Positions 52,289-62,324 of a DNA stretch of 64,000 nt are shown piece by piece. The position numbers were made by a program, and so were the translations under genes. Location of the stretch: NCBI RefSeq assembly GCF_017495225.1, contig NZ_JAFEIG010000017.1, positions 1-64,000 of the forward strand. Reading direction: 5' to 3'. Every line of letters begins with the position of its first letter. The stretch's first letter is position 1. The stretch comes from Daejeonella sp. (GTDB taxonomy: Bacteria > Bacteroidota > Bacteroidia > Sphingobacteriales > Sphingobacteriaceae). The notes beneath the pieces are model-generated. The model was not told the origin of the DNA, ran no database searches, and saw only the letters and a program-made list of their open reading frames with translations.

Positions 52289-53554
52289 CTACCTCATCAC
52301 CCCAATTCCCTTCCCTTCAAAACCAGGAAATAAAACTTGATTTTTATTAGAAATCAATAGATGTTTTTCGGCAACTTCCGAGAACACACTCCTAAAATCT
52401 GTGGTGACAGCTAAATCGCGGCCATCCTCCAAATTTTCGATAGCTAAAGGTGCAACCTTACCATGAACTAGTCCGCCATGTACATCATTCCCAAGAATAA
52501 AATTACAAGAAGCACGACCATGGTCTGTTCCACCCGTACCATTTTGCTTCACCGTTCTGCCAAATTCAGTCATAGTCATTACTGTCAGATCATCTTGATA
52601 ATGAGCCATATCGGTCCAGAACGCCATGATACTCATACTTAAATCAGTCACATTTCTAGCAAACACTCCATTTTCAGCACCTTGATTAAAGTGGGTATCC
52701 CAACCTCCTGACTCTGCAAAAGCAAGCTCCAACCCCACATCCATTTTAATTAATTGGGCAATTTGCTTTAAAGAATTTCCTAAAGGACTATTTGGATAAA
52801 GGGCATTATTTGCTGGCTTATAATTCTTTGTATCAACAGACTTCAACATTTTGATGGCCTCAAAACTCTCCTTGCCGGTAGATTTTAGCAATCCTGCTGA
52901 TGTTTGATCGTATAATTCTTCAAAACTTTGTGATACCTTATTGGTATTCATCTGATTAGCTCGCAGTTGAATATTAAAATCTTGAAGGTTACTGATGGAT
53001 AAAGAAGGTATTTCACCGTAAAATGATCGTGGCATGGCATTCGTTAAGCTCACAGATTGAAATGGAGTTGCTTCATGCCCTAAAAGTCCCGCAGCACGGT
53101 TCAACCAACCACTCGATGTTCCTTTGTTAAAGGGTGTCCCCGATTCCATGTAATCTTGAGCATCAAAATGGGAACGTGTATTATTGGGCGATCCCATCCC
53201 ATGCACTATTGCCAAACGATTCTCTCGAAAAACAGATTCAAAAGCGCGCATGGCGGGGTGAAGGCCAAAACGACCGTCTAAATCGATAAGTGGATTATTG
53301 TTTCCTACTTTCACCGGACTCATAAACAATCCCGCTCGTGCAGCTTTGAGGTATTGATCTTCAAATGGCATCACAGCCATCAGTCCATCCATTGCCCCAC
53401 GTTGAAAAATAGAAACCAATATTTTCTTCCGCTTAAAAAGCTTGGGTGCCTCTATCAATTCGGCTGCCTGAGCCATAAAAGTGGGAATTCCGCCAATTCC
53501 TATCCCAAATAAGGAGAGTCCGCCGGCCTTTAAAAATGCTTTTCTAGATATCAT
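52289..53554 (-). CDS. DUF1501 family exported protein
   Basis: A 421-residue protein of the DUF1501 family, related to sulfatase/alkaline-phosphatase folds. The N-terminus MISRKAFLKAGGLSLFGIGIGG resembles a twin-arginine signal with Arg-Lys instead of Arg-Arg. Conserved segments are LVSIFQRGAMDGLMAVMPF, HGMGSPNNTRSHFDAQDYMESG, SGGWDTHFNQG and MTEFGRTVKQNGTGGTDHGRA. Its partner DUF1800 gene is 13 nt upstream. The pair is widespread in Bacteroidota and Planctomycetes; the biochemical role is not established. Confidence 0.9.
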   Translation of the reverse strand: MISRKAFLKAGGLSLFGIGIGGIPTFMAQAAELIEAPKLFKRKKILVSIFQRGAMDGLMAVMPFEDQYLKAARAGLFMSPVKVGNNNPLIDLDGRFGLHPAMRAFESVFRENRLAIVHGMGSPNNTRSHFDAQDYMESGTPFNKGTSSGWLNRAAGLLGHEATPFQSVSLTNAMPRSFYGEIPSLSISNLQDFNIQLRANQMNTNKVSQSFEELYDQTSAGLLKSTGKESFEAIKMLKSVDTKNYKPANNALYPNSPLGNSLKQIAQLIKMDVGLELAFAESGGWDTHFNQGAENGVFARNVTDLSMSIMAFWTDMAHYQDDLTVMTMTEFGRTVKQNGTGGTDHGRASCNFILGNDVHGGLVHGKVAPLAIENLEDGRDLAVTTDFRSVFSEVAEKHLLISNKNQVLFPGFEGKGIGVMR

Positions 53555-53567
53555 ATCGTATATCTTA

Positions 53568-55514
53568 TTATTTACGTTGAAATTCTGGAGATCCTAAAAT
53601 TAATCCGACAACCTGAGCCAACATGTTATCCCCTGCCATTTTCACAGAATTATTCACTTTTTTATCAGTAATTTTTTCATTCATCATTAAATCATCATCC
53701 TCATTTACAACATCTTGCATTTTATTGTTTTGGGATGCAGCAGTTTCTACCTTTTTAATCAAATCGGGATCATTTAACATCGACTTCAAACGCTCAATGG
53801 TTTTATCAAGATTTCGCTCCGGCATAATGAGCTTACTATAACTCATCAGGGCAGCTTCCGAACTTTCAGGCTCATGATTATTATTCAAGGCCAAAAGATC
53901 GAATTTAATACCCGGAATTCGCTGAGAAGCCAAAGCCAAGCCAAAATTCATTCTATTTAGCAAGGAACCGGTATTAATCCAAAATTGCCCCTTATCGGGA
54001 AAACCCGTAGGCGCTTGATAATAATACATTTTCTGCCCCATTTTGCTAATCCACGTATTTAATTGATTGGGCTGTTTGATATCCGCATTTAGGCTGCGCA
54101 CTGCACTCATCGCCAACTCGAATGGAGATTTTGTTTTTTCTCTTAATGCCTCTTTCGACCAAAATTCGGGCGAAGTTACCATGCTCAGCAAGACCTCCGA
54201 AATATTACCATTCTTCTCATTAAAGGTTGCCGACATTCTCTCTACCAGCGCTTCCGAGGGATTATCACTCACAAAACGCACGGCCAATTTCCGGGAGATA
54301 AATTTAGCTGTAGATGGATGTTGAGCAAGCATGTTTAAAAGCTCTACCCCTTCTTCATAGCCTCTATTTGCAGGAAAAACCTTTCCTAGAACAGTTTTTG
54401 AGCCACGGTCATGTCGGTTGGCAGCAAACATAAAATCACCTTCAAAAACGAAACCTCTTTTCTTGAGATTGTCCTCCCCTGCTTTTTCAATCATTTTCTT
54501 TAATGGAGCACCATAAGCATTCTCCATAGGTACTACAGACCAGCCGGTAAGAATGCGGGCGGCTTGAGTCACATCCAACTGGCTATAACCTCCATCAACA
54601 CCCAAAGTATGTAATTCCATTACCTCGCGGGCATAGTTCTCATTCAATCCCTGGTTTTTTTTGTTTTCCTGTAATTTAGATACAATTTGAGCTCGCATAG
54701 AGGTGCTATCCCCCATTTGCATTGCAGCATTTGTAGGCATTTGTTTTTGAATTTTGCCATTTTGAGGCTTTCTTGTATTTTCTAATGTTCCAGAACTACT
54801 AAAATTATCTAAAAAGAAGAGCATGGCAGGCGATTTTGCCGTAGCTATTAATAATTCCGAAAATTGACCAAATACATGCGGACGAATCACATCGCGTTCA
54901 TAAGCCGGAATATATTCGGCACTAATATTTTTTGTAATGGAGACATTGAAATGGTTAAACCAGAAATCTGTTAAAACCTCCTTCAATTGATTATTACTGT
55001 ATGCGGCTCTTAAAATTTTTTGGTTGATTAATTGCCTAAAAAGGTCTGCCTGTGGCTTGTAGCCCTTCTCAAGCATGTAAGCCGCAATTTGCTCCCGGTA
55101 TTTCTTACGATCTGAAAGATTAACCGAATCTTTATGAATTACCCCATCACGTATTGCCCAGCGCAAAACCTGTGCATTTTTAGGATAAATTTTAATGACC
55201 TCTGCATTGCTAAGATTTAAAGCATCATAAGAACTCAACATTTTTTCTAGACGCTCATCCTTCTGATTGGCAGCCAATTGCTGTGTAAACCATTTTTCTA
55301 AACCTATTTTTAACACTTTATCGATATCTCCAGGCTTCTGACCAAAAGAAAATCGATTTAATAAATGCGCAGCAGCTTCACGATCTGTTAATCCCGCATT
55401 TTTATATGGGAATTTAATTGCTGCTGGACTAGGTTTTATATAAGCGGCAAACAAAATCCCACAAAAAGCAAGCAAAAAGGGCAGAACAAAAATTTTAAGA
55501 ATAGATTTATTCAT
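53568..55514 (-). CDS. DUF1800 family exported protein
   Basis: A 648-residue protein. It has an N-terminal signal or anchor helix (about 8-25), then LTDREAAAHLLNRFSFGQKPGDID, DFWFNHFNV near residue 185, and NENYAREVMELHTLGVDGGYSQLDVTQAARILTGWS, the family hallmark. A late segment QAPTGFPDKGQFWIN is also typical. Near residues 600-640 there is a polar Asp/Asn/Lys-rich insertion. It heads a two-gene operon with DUF1501 and is divergent from mnmA. The function is unknown. Confidence 0.9.
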   Translation of the reverse strand: MNKSILKIFVLPFLLAFCGILFAAYIKPSPAAIKFPYKNAGLTDREAAAHLLNRFSFGQKPGDIDKVLKIGLEKWFTQQLAANQKDERLEKMLSSYDALNLSNAEVIKIYPKNAQVLRWAIRDGVIHKDSVNLSDRKKYREQIAAYMLEKGYKPQADLFRQLINQKILRAAYSNNQLKEVLTDFWFNHFNVSITKNISAEYIPAYERDVIRPHVFGQFSELLIATAKSPAMLFFLDNFSSSGTLENTRKPQNGKIQKQMPTNAAMQMGDSTSMRAQIVSKLQENKKNQGLNENYAREVMELHTLGVDGGYSQLDVTQAARILTGWSVVPMENAYGAPLKKMIEKAGEDNLKKRGFVFEGDFMFAANRHDRGSKTVLGKVFPANRGYEEGVELLNMLAQHPSTAKFISRKLAVRFVSDNPSEALVERMSATFNEKNGNISEVLLSMVTSPEFWSKEALREKTKSPFELAMSAVRSLNADIKQPNQLNTWISKMGQKMYYYQAPTGFPDKGQFWINTGSLLNRMNFGLALASQRIPGIKFDLLALNNNHEPESSEAALMSYSKLIMPERNLDKTIERLKSMLNDPDLIKKVETAASQNNKMQDVVNEDDDLMMNEKITDKKVNNSVKMAGDNMLAQVVGLILGSPEFQRK

Positions 55515-55654
55515 GATTATCGGTCGATTTATATATCAGACTAATAAAGATAGCAAAGGATTAAATAGAAGGTATTATTTATTTAAATGGTTTAATTTGA
55601 GTGATTATTTACCCACACTTGACTGTACACCCACCAGATTATTTAATAAAGCCG

Positions 55655-55662
55655 TATCTTTG
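55655..55662 (+). promoter_or_regulatory. Probable -7 box for mnmA
   Basis: TATCTTTG followed by CA matches TAnnTTTG and lies 36 nt before the mnmA start codon. No TTG is found at the expected -33 spacing. Confidence 0.5.
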
Positions 55663-55697
55663 CAAAAATTTAAGAAGCATAATTCTAATATATATCA

Positions 55698-56786
55698 ATG
55701 AGCAAAAGAGGTAGGGTTTTGGTTGCCATGAGTGGCGGAGTAGACAGTTCGGTGGCAGCAGTGATGCTTCACGAGCAGGGCTATGAAGTGATAGGCTTAA
55801 CCATGAAAACCTGGGATTATGCTTCTTCTGGTGGTTCATCCAAAGAAACAGGTTGTTGCAGCCTTGATAGTATTAATGATGCTCGTGCACTCGCCGTGGC
55901 TTACGGTTTTCCTCATTATATTTTAGATATCAGAAGCGAGTTTGGTGATTTTGTTATCGATAATTTCGTAGATGAATACCTATCGGGAAGAACTCCAAAT
56001 CCTTGCGTTTTATGTAATACCCATATCAAATGGGAAGCTTTATTGAAGCGTGCCGATAAACTTGATTGTGAATTTATAGCTACAGGACATTATGCCAATA
56101 TTCGTCTTCAGGATAGTGGCAGATACGTAATTTCTAAAGGAAAAGATGAGCATAAAGATCAATCCTACGTACTTTGGGGCGTTTCTCAAGAAAATTTAGC
56201 TCGTACACAATTCCCATTAGGCAGTTTCGCGAAATCCGAAATTAGACAGATGGCCTTGGATATGGGTCAGTTTGATTTGGCCAACAAATCTGAAAGTTAT
56301 GAGATTTGCTTTGTTCCTGATAATGATTACCGTGCTTTCCTTAGAAATAAAGTAGAAGACCTTGATGAGCGAATCGGGCCTGGAAATTTCATGCTTAGTG
56401 ACGGTACCATTGCCGGAAAACATCAAGGTTATCCTTATTATACCATTGGGCAGCGTAAAGGTTTAGGAGTTGCTTTTGGTCATCCCATGTTTGTAACCCG
56501 AATTTTACCTGAAAGTAATACGGTCATGCTCGGCACTATCGAAGAACTTGAGCAATCTGAAGCCCTTGTACGAAATTTCAATCTGGTAAAATATGAAAGT
56601 ATTACCCAACCATTGGATGCAGTAACTAAGATTAGATACAAAGATTCTGGCGCTATGAGTACGCTAATTCAAGAAGGTGATAAAATCAAAGTTAATTTCC
56701 ATCATGCTGTTTCGGGTATCGCTCCCGGACAATCGGCAGTTTTTTATGAAGGGAATGATTTGCTCGGCGGAGGTTTTCTTGTATAA
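55698..56786 (+). CDS. mnmA: tRNA-specific 2-thiouridylase MnmA
   Basis: A 362-residue cytosolic enzyme that thiolates U34 of tRNA-Lys, Glu and Gln using ATP and a persulfide. The PP-loop AMSGGVDSSVAA is at residues 10-21. TPNPCVLCNTHIKW carries the first catalytic Cys near 104, and SYEICFVPDNDYR the second near 200. A beta-barrel C-terminal domain (YTIGQRKGLGVAFG) follows. Length and motifs are normal. It is divergent from the DUF1800 operon. Confidence 0.96.
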   Translation: MSKRGRVLVAMSGGVDSSVAAVMLHEQGYEVIGLTMKTWDYASSGGSSKETGCCSLDSINDARALAVAYGFPHYILDIRSEFGDFVIDNFVDEYLSGRTPNPCVLCNTHIKWEALLKRADKLDCEFIATGHYANIRLQDSGRYVISKGKDEHKDQSYVLWGVSQENLARTQFPLGSFAKSEIRQMALDMGQFDLANKSESYEICFVPDNDYRAFLRNKVEDLDERIGPGNFMLSDGTIAGKHQGYPYYTIGQRKGLGVAFGHPMFVTRILPESNTVMLGTIEELEQSEALVRNFNLVKYESITQPLDAVTKIRYKDSGAMSTLIQEGDKIKVNFHHAVSGIAPGQSAVFYEGNDLLGGGFLV

Positions 56787-56925
56787 TTTCTTACACAGAA
56801 AGGATACACATCATAGAGTTTTCTCTAAAAATTAAACAATTTTGACAAATTTGAGGCATTCTATGGCTTCCCTATTTGTCAATCCCTTTAATAATACCTT
56901 TATTTGCATATTATCTCTGAATTGA

Positions 56926-59514
56926 ATGGCTAAAAATTTACTAATCGTTGAGTCCCCGGCTAAGGCCAAAACAATCGAAGGCTACCTAGGCAAAGATTTC
57001 CTAGTAAAATCAAGTTATGGGCATATTCGCGACCTGATAAAAACGGATGATGCAATCGATGTAAGCCACAATTTTGAACAACGCTATGAAGTTCCAGCCG
57101 ATAAAAAGGCGGTTGTTAACGAATTAAAGAAATTAGCAAAAGATGCAGAAATGGTATGGCTAGCATCCGATGAGGACCGCGAGGGAGAGGCTATTTCATG
57201 GCATTTATTCGAAACTTTAGGGCTTAAAGAGGATAAAACCAAGCGTATTGTTTTTCATGAGATAACTAAAAATGCCATCCTAAAAGCCATTGAAACACCA
57301 AGAACCATCGATTACAATCTAGTTTATGCGCAACAAGCGCGTCGTGTATTAGACCGACTCGTTGGTTTTGAATTATCACCAGTCCTGTGGAAAAAAGTTA
57401 AACCTTCCCTATCCGCAGGTCGTGTACAGTCGGTTGCCGTACGTTTAATTGTTGATAGAGAGCGTGAAGTAAATAAGTTTTCTGCAACAGCAGCTTTCAA
57501 AGTTGTTGCCATATTTTATACTGATAAACAAAAGGAAGTATTTCGTGCAGAACTACCCGAACGTTTCGAGAAAGCTCCAGAAGCAGAAAAGTTCTTAAAT
57601 GACTGTATTAATGCTATTTACACGGTAAGAAGCCTCGAAACAAGACCTACTAAAAGGAGTCCCGCAGCACCATTTACCACCTCTACTCTTCAACAGGAAG
57701 CGAGTAGAAAATTAGGTTTTTCGGTAGCTCGAACCATGCAAGTAGCTCAGAAATTATACGAAAGCGGAAAAATAACCTATATGCGTACCGATTCGGTAAA
57801 CTTATCGGATACAGCTTTAAATGCCGCTGCAGCGGAAATAAAATCTGCTTACGGCGAAAAATATCATCAATTAAGAAAATTTAAAACTAAGTCGGCAGGT
57901 GCTCAAGAAGCACACGAAGCTATTCGCCCAACCTATTTTGAACAACACAGCATTAGTGGCGATTCTTCAGAACAGCGCTTATACGATTTAATTTGGAAGC
58001 GCTCTATTGCTTCTCAAATGGCTGAGGCAAACTTTGAAAAAACAACTGCCAAAATCAGCATTTCTACACGTAGTGAAGAATTTATTGCTAATGGAGAAGT
58101 GATGAAATTTGATGGATTCCTTAAAGTTTATATGGAGTCGAGCGATGAGGATGAAAGTGAAATCAACCTTGATGAAGATAATGATAATTCTATCCTTCCT
58201 CCTCTAACACAAGGTCAAACTCTTAACTTACGCGAAATGAACGCCACCGAGCGTTATTCTCGTCCTCCAGCACGTTATACTGAAGCTAGTCTGGTAAAAA
58301 AATTAGAAGAGCTTGGCATCGGCCGACCATCAACCTACGCTCCTACCATTTCTACGATCCAAAATCGTGGTTATGTGGTTAAGGAAGAACGCGAAGGCAA
58401 ACAGCGTGAATTTCAGGTAATTAGCTTGAAAGACGGTCAGATAAAGCTTGCTACAAAGACCGAAAATACCGGAGCAGAAAAGAATAAATTATTCCCAACC
58501 GATATTGGTGCCGTTGTAAACGATTTCTTAGTTGAACATTTCAAAGGTATTGTTGATTTTAACTTCACCGCTAAAGTGGAGAAAGAATTTGATGAAATAG
58601 CTCAGGGATTGAAAAACTGGACGGAAATGCTCCGTACATTTTATGACCCTTTCCATGTTGAAGTAGAAACAACACTCCTAAATGCCAATCGTGCTAGTGG
58701 TGAGCGTGAATTAGGCTTCGACCCTGAAACAGGCAAGAAAATATCAGTTCGCATTGGCCGCTATGGACCATTTGTCCAAATTGGCGAATCTGCTGAAAAT
58801 GAGGAAGATGAGAAGCCTAGATATGCAAGTTTGCGTTCGGGCCAAATGATTGAAAGTATCTCTTTAGAGGATGCGCTAGATCTTTTCAAACTACCATTTC
58901 AATTAGAAAATTATCAAGGCAAAGAATTAAGTGTTGGCGTTGGTCGCTTTGGGCCTTATATCAAATGGGGAGAAAGTTTCATTTCTCTACCTAAAGGTGA
59001 AGACCCTCTAGCAGTAAATTTAGAGCGTGCTATCGAAATTATTGATGAGAAACAATTGGCTGATGCTCCTATTGCTCATTTTGAAGGCTTGCCCGTAACT
59101 AAAGGTAAAGGACGTTTCGGACCATTCATTAAATGGAATGATCTTTACATAAATGTTCCTGTACGTTATAATTTTGATCATCTTGGTGAGGCCGAAATTA
59201 ATGAGTTAATCAGCAAAAAGGTTGAAAAAGAGTCGAATCGTTTCATCCAGCAATGGCCAGCAGAAAAAATTGCATTAGAAAATGGACGTTGGGGACCATT
59301 CATTCGTTTTGGGAAACTGATGTTGAAATTGGGTAAAAATCCAGCCACGAAAGACAAATATACTGCAGAGGAATTATCGGAATTGCCAATAGAAACAGTA
59401 AAAAAGCTAATTGAAGAGCAAATTCCTGATGCATTTACTGCAAAAGCGAAAAAAACAAGCAAAAGTGCATCTGCAAAGAAAAGTCCAGCGAAACGTCTTG
59501 TAAAAGCTAAATAA
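56926..59514 (+). CDS. topA: DNA topoisomerase I
   Basis: An 862-residue type IA topoisomerase that relaxes negative supercoils. The Toprim domain starts LLIVESPAKAKTIEGYLG and contains ASDEDREGEAIS (DxDxE). The active-site Tyr285 is in ITYMRTDSVNLS. The C-terminal third has repeated GRFGPFIKW/GRWGPFIRFG-type TopA C-terminal repeats in place of zinc fingers, as usual in Bacteroidota. A Lys/Ala/Ser-rich tail ends the protein. The gene following it starts 17 nt later. Confidence 0.97.
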   Translation: MAKNLLIVESPAKAKTIEGYLGKDFLVKSSYGHIRDLIKTDDAIDVSHNFEQRYEVPADKKAVVNELKKLAKDAEMVWLASDEDREGEAISWHLFETLGLKEDKTKRIVFHEITKNAILKAIETPRTIDYNLVYAQQARRVLDRLVGFELSPVLWKKVKPSLSAGRVQSVAVRLIVDREREVNKFSATAAFKVVAIFYTDKQKEVFRAELPERFEKAPEAEKFLNDCINAIYTVRSLETRPTKRSPAAPFTTSTLQQEASRKLGFSVARTMQVAQKLYESGKITYMRTDSVNLSDTALNAAAAEIKSAYGEKYHQLRKFKTKSAGAQEAHEAIRPTYFEQHSISGDSSEQRLYDLIWKRSIASQMAEANFEKTTAKISISTRSEEFIANGEVMKFDGFLKVYMESSDEDESEINLDEDNDNSILPPLTQGQTLNLREMNATERYSRPPARYTEASLVKKLEELGIGRPSTYAPTISTIQNRGYVVKEEREGKQREFQVISLKDGQIKLATKTENTGAEKNKLFPTDIGAVVNDFLVEHFKGIVDFNFTAKVEKEFDEIAQGLKNWTEMLRTFYDPFHVEVETTLLNANRASGERELGFDPETGKKISVRIGRYGPFVQIGESAENEEDEKPRYASLRSGQMIESISLEDALDLFKLPFQLENYQGKELSVGVGRFGPYIKWGESFISLPKGEDPLAVNLERAIEIIDEKQLADAPIAHFEGLPVTKGKGRFGPFIKWNDLYINVPVRYNFDHLGEAEINELISKKVEKESNRFIQQWPAEKIALENGRWGPFIRFGKLMLKLGKNPATKDKYTAEELSELPIETVKKLIEEQIPDAFTAKAKKTSKSASAKKSPAKRLVKAK

Positions 59515-59530
59515 TATTTTTTGAGTTTAG

Positions 59531-59935
59531 ATGAAGACAGATTTACCGGAAAATATTGTTGAGCACGTTTCCATTGCCATCGTTTTAGATTCGGCAACAC
59601 CCGAGGCAAAGCTTTGGAAGGTGTATTTGATCAACTTAAAAGATCAAGCCTTAGAAACAGTTTTAATCAGTTCTAAAGGTTATGGCGAAAAAGATGGAGA
59701 AAAGATAAAAACATCTGTTTTACGCCATTCACTAGGCAATGTTGAAGCAAAATCATTTATACAAATTGAACTAATTGATGAACAGGTATTTGGATTAACC
59801 AACGAATATTGGTTAAGTTTTTATCTGGGAAACCAAATTTATGATAAGAAATTCATCTTCGTACCAGAAAGCATTGTAGAAACTAATATGATCAGAATAC
59901 CCCTCTTAAATAAAGCCGGGGTAATGATTGGCTAA
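59531..59935 (+). CDS. Conserved hypothetical protein after topA
   Basis: A 134-residue protein without a recognised domain. It is predicted to be cytosolic and beta-rich, with no signal peptide or membrane segment. Notable are AKLWKVYLINLKDQALETVLISSKGYGEKDGEKIKTSVLRHSLG near the middle and a C-terminal FVPESIVETNMIRIPLLNKAGVMIG. The strong coding character and 17-nt gap to topA suggest cotranscription. Position alone hints at a link to DNA metabolism, but the function is unknown. Confidence 0.75.
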   Translation: MKTDLPENIVEHVSIAIVLDSATPEAKLWKVYLINLKDQALETVLISSKGYGEKDGEKIKTSVLRHSLGNVEAKSFIQIELIDEQVFGLTNEYWLSFYLGNQIYDKKFIFVPESIVETNMIRIPLLNKAGVMIG

Positions 59936-60036
59936 TATAAAATCAATATTAATTCTTTAATTTATATCTTTAAAAGAATAATTTTATTACTTTAATTAAA
60001 ATTATTAATTCAAAATTCAGATTATACATTTGAAAA

Positions 60037-60684
60037 ATGGAATCAAATCAAACACTACCTATTTTAAGTGCTGAAGAGCAGCGCGTACTTGGATCCTTAA
60101 TAGAAAAAAGCAGAACAACTCCAGACTATTATCCAATGTCATTAAATGGATTACAATCTGCATGTAATCAAAAAACATCTAGATCCCCTATTGTACAATA
60201 TGATGAAGAAATAATTGTCAAAACTTTAGATTCTTTAAAGAAAAAGGGATTAGTTTCAACGGTGACTGGTGGGACTGGTAGGGTTGTTAAATTCAAGCAT
60301 AATTTAGGCATTGTTTTTCCATTAGTTCCTTCAGAACTATCAATTATTTGCATTTTATTATTAAGAGGCGCACAAACAGCAGGCGAATTAAATACAAATT
60401 CTGGCCGATTATATGAATTTGACTCGCTTGATGAGGTTCAAAGTACCCTTGAAAAACTTAGAGAAGGCGATGCACCATTTGTTAAGGTTTTAGAGCGTCG
60501 TCCGGGACAAAAAGAGGTACGTTATGTTCATCTTTTAGGAGATGTTCCAGAATATGTGGCAGAGCCTGGTAGCAATTTAAATTCAGCCTCCATGGAGATG
60601 CTTGAAAGTAGAGTTGAAACCTTAGAAAAAGAGCTCTCTGAACTTAAAGATGCTTTTAATAAGTTAATGGCAGAGCTTAGCTAG
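60037..60684 (+). CDS. YceH family (DUF480) winged-helix protein
   Basis: A 215-residue protein made of two winged-helix modules. The family hallmark LSAEEQRVLGSLIEKSRTTPDYYPMSLNGLQSACNQKTSR opens it. LLRGAQTAGELNTNSGRLYEF starts the second module near residue 108, and FVKVLERRPGQKEVRYVHLL follows. A coiled coil closes it (MLESRVETLEKELSELKDAFNKL, about 187-210). YceH/DUF480 proteins are widespread with no settled function. A TACATTTG element lies just before the start codon, too close for a normal leader. Confidence 0.9.
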   Translation: MESNQTLPILSAEEQRVLGSLIEKSRTTPDYYPMSLNGLQSACNQKTSRSPIVQYDEEIIVKTLDSLKKKGLVSTVTGGTGRVVKFKHNLGIVFPLVPSELSIICILLLRGAQTAGELNTNSGRLYEFDSLDEVQSTLEKLREGDAPFVKVLERRPGQKEVRYVHLLGDVPEYVAEPGSNLNSASMEMLESRVETLEKELSELKDAFNKLMAELS

Positions 60685-61063
60685 GCAGTTAACCATTTAA
60701 TAGTCACTAAGCCTTCTGAATAATTGATTAGAGCAATTAATCTATCCTTTAGATTTTAAATATTTTTGCTTTTATTCCTTCCTAGTTAAATAAAATATCT
60801 CCCAGTAATTTAATAAACATTGGGAGATATTTCCCAGTCTCAATTGGAGCTTTCATTTTTAGAAATCATTTATTTTATTGTATATTTAATGAAATAAGAT
60901 TATTCTACATTAAAACGCTATCAAATACAATTGCCTCATGGCAAATTAAGAATCTAAGTTTATTTAGATTTAATTCAGCTTTGCTCACTAAGCGCTCTAT
61001 CACATTCATTCATAAAAATAAACCTGAAAAATCATTTCATCAAAACGAAATTTAAAACCATCA
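60685..61063. other. 379-nt intergenic region with one long inverted repeat
   Basis: No gene is seen. A perfect 12-bp inverted repeat AAATATCTCCCA/TGGGAGATATTT (60793-60804 with 60831-60842) encloses 26 nt. The right arm has no T-run after it, so it is an atypical terminator or an operator. The rest is AT-rich. Confidence 0.5.
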
Positions 61064-61240
61064 ATGAAAAATTTTAAAATATCAGAATTAGTGATTTTGG
61101 CAATCACCATTTTATTAATCTTCGTTTCCGAATATTATTATCTTTTTGAGCACAATATTGAGAAAGCAATTTTTATAGGATTATGGCCACCCACTATTTT
61201 GGGATTATTAATTTATATAAACATTAAAACAAAGAAGTAA
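61064..61240 (+). CDS. Tiny two-helix membrane protein
   Basis: A 58-residue open reading frame with two hydrophobic helices, about residues 7-28 (ELVILAITILLIFVSEYYY) and 37-53 (FIGLWPPTILGLLIYINI). It ends in the basic tail KTKK. The stop codon is directly followed by the ATG of the next small frame (TAAATG), suggesting a coupled pair. It matches no family known to me. Two-helix topology and codon use like the neighbours support a real gene. Confidence 0.6.
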   Translation: MKNFKISELVILAITILLIFVSEYYYLFEHNIEKAIFIGLWPPTILGLLIYINIKTKK

Positions 61241-61372
61241 ATGGAAAATTTAGATATATCGATTTTAACCTCAATTCTTGCTATCGCTTTCTTGGTATTT
61301 CTTGTGGCAACGTACAAAGACTTTAAAATAACTGACATTAATCAAAATGACAATTCCAATCAAGGCGAATAA
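61241..61372 (+). CDS. Tiny single-helix membrane protein
   Basis: A 43-residue open reading frame starting on the base after the previous stop. It has one transmembrane helix, about residues 7-24 (SILTSILAIAFLVFLVATY), and a polar Asn/Asp-rich tail. The juxtaposed stop-start arrangement and complementary topology suggest the two peptides form a small membrane complex. No homologue is recognised. Confidence 0.55.
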   Translation: MENLDISILTSILAIAFLVFLVATYKDFKITDINQNDNSNQGE

Positions 61373-61552
61373 TTACCCAAAAATTAGATAATAAATCAAT
61401 GCTTTCATTTTAAATTATAAGTCATTTTCTAATTGATTATTCTAATAAAATGAATTTATGCTAGAGTAAAAATTCAAGCTTATTCTATTTTCTTCAAATT
61501 AAGAATCAAATACGTTCATTGGGATAAAACCACCTTTTACTCATTAAAATAT

Positions 61553-61560
61553 TAAATTTG
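61553..61560 (+). promoter_or_regulatory. Probable -7 box for the exonuclease gene
   Basis: TAAATTTG followed by CA matches TAnnTTTG, 38 nt before the start codon at 61599. No TTG lies at the usual -33 spacing. Confidence 0.45.
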
Positions 61561-61598
61561 CATGGAATGTATTAGCTTAACATTCAGAAAAAATCTTT

Positions 61599-62324
61599 AT
61601 GTTAGAAAACATTGATCTGCAACAAGTTATGGTACTCGATATTGAAACGGTACCACAATATCCATCATTTAATGAATTGCCGACAGAATTTCAGCAATTA
61701 TGGGATCAAAAAACAAGGTTCCAACGTCGGGATGGTGAAACACCAGCAGAATTTTATGCTCGCGGAGGCATATTAGCTGAATTTGGCAAGATTATCTGTA
61801 TCTCTGTCGGTATTTTCTCTACTAAAACAGAAAAGCTTAATCTTCGTGTAAAATCTTTTTATGGGGATAATGAAAAAGATGTTTTACAATTATTTATCGA
61901 TCTTCTCAAAAAACAATCCGATAGCCTTATTTTATGCGCGCACAATGGAAAAGAATTTGATTTCCCCTATTTATGCCGTAGAATGCTCATTAATGGATTG
62001 AAAATACCAGTTCAACTTAATCTTCATGGGAAGAAACCATGGGAAATTATGCATCTTGACACCATGGACTTATGGAAATTCGGAGATTTTAAAAATTATA
62101 CCTCACTCAAGCTTTTAGCCGCTGTCTTTGGAATCCCAAGTCCCAAAGATGATATAGACGGCAGTATGGTTAATGAGGTGTATTGGAAAGAAAATAATTT
62201 AGAGCGAATTAGAACCTATTGTGAGAAGGATGTAATCACCACAGCAAGAATTTTGCTTAAATTTAAATCAGTCGTAAGCCTTCCCGACGAGCAAATTACC
62301 ATTGTAAGCGAAAATTCAGCCTAA
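61599..62324 (+). CDS. Predicted 3'-5' exonuclease, PolB-proofreading type
   Basis: A 241-residue DEDD-superfamily nuclease. Motif I is VLDIETVPQYP near residue 10, motif II is CAHNGKEFDFPYLCRRML near 110, and the motif III region is YCEKDVITTARILL near 208. The two Asp and Glu ligands for metal are all present. It matches the group annotated as 3'-5' exonuclease related to the exonuclease domain of DNA polymerase B (PF10108 type). A role in DNA repair or RNA trimming is possible. It precedes rnr by 86 nt. Confidence 0.88.
   Translation: MLENIDLQQVMVLDIETVPQYPSFNELPTEFQQLWDQKTRFQRRDGETPAEFYARGGILAEFGKIICISVGIFSTKTEKLNLRVKSFYGDNEKDVLQLFIDLLKKQSDSLILCAHNGKEFDFPYLCRRMLINGLKIPVQLNLHGKKPWEIMHLDTMDLWKFGDFKNYTSLKLLAAVFGIPSPKDDIDGSMVNEVYWKENNLERIRTYCEKDVITTARILLKFKSVVSLPDEQITIVSENSA

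Noticed and set aside
60025..60032. TACATTTG as promoter of the YceH-family gene
   Set aside because: It ends only 4 nt before the start codon, which would require a leaderless transcript beginning in the frame.
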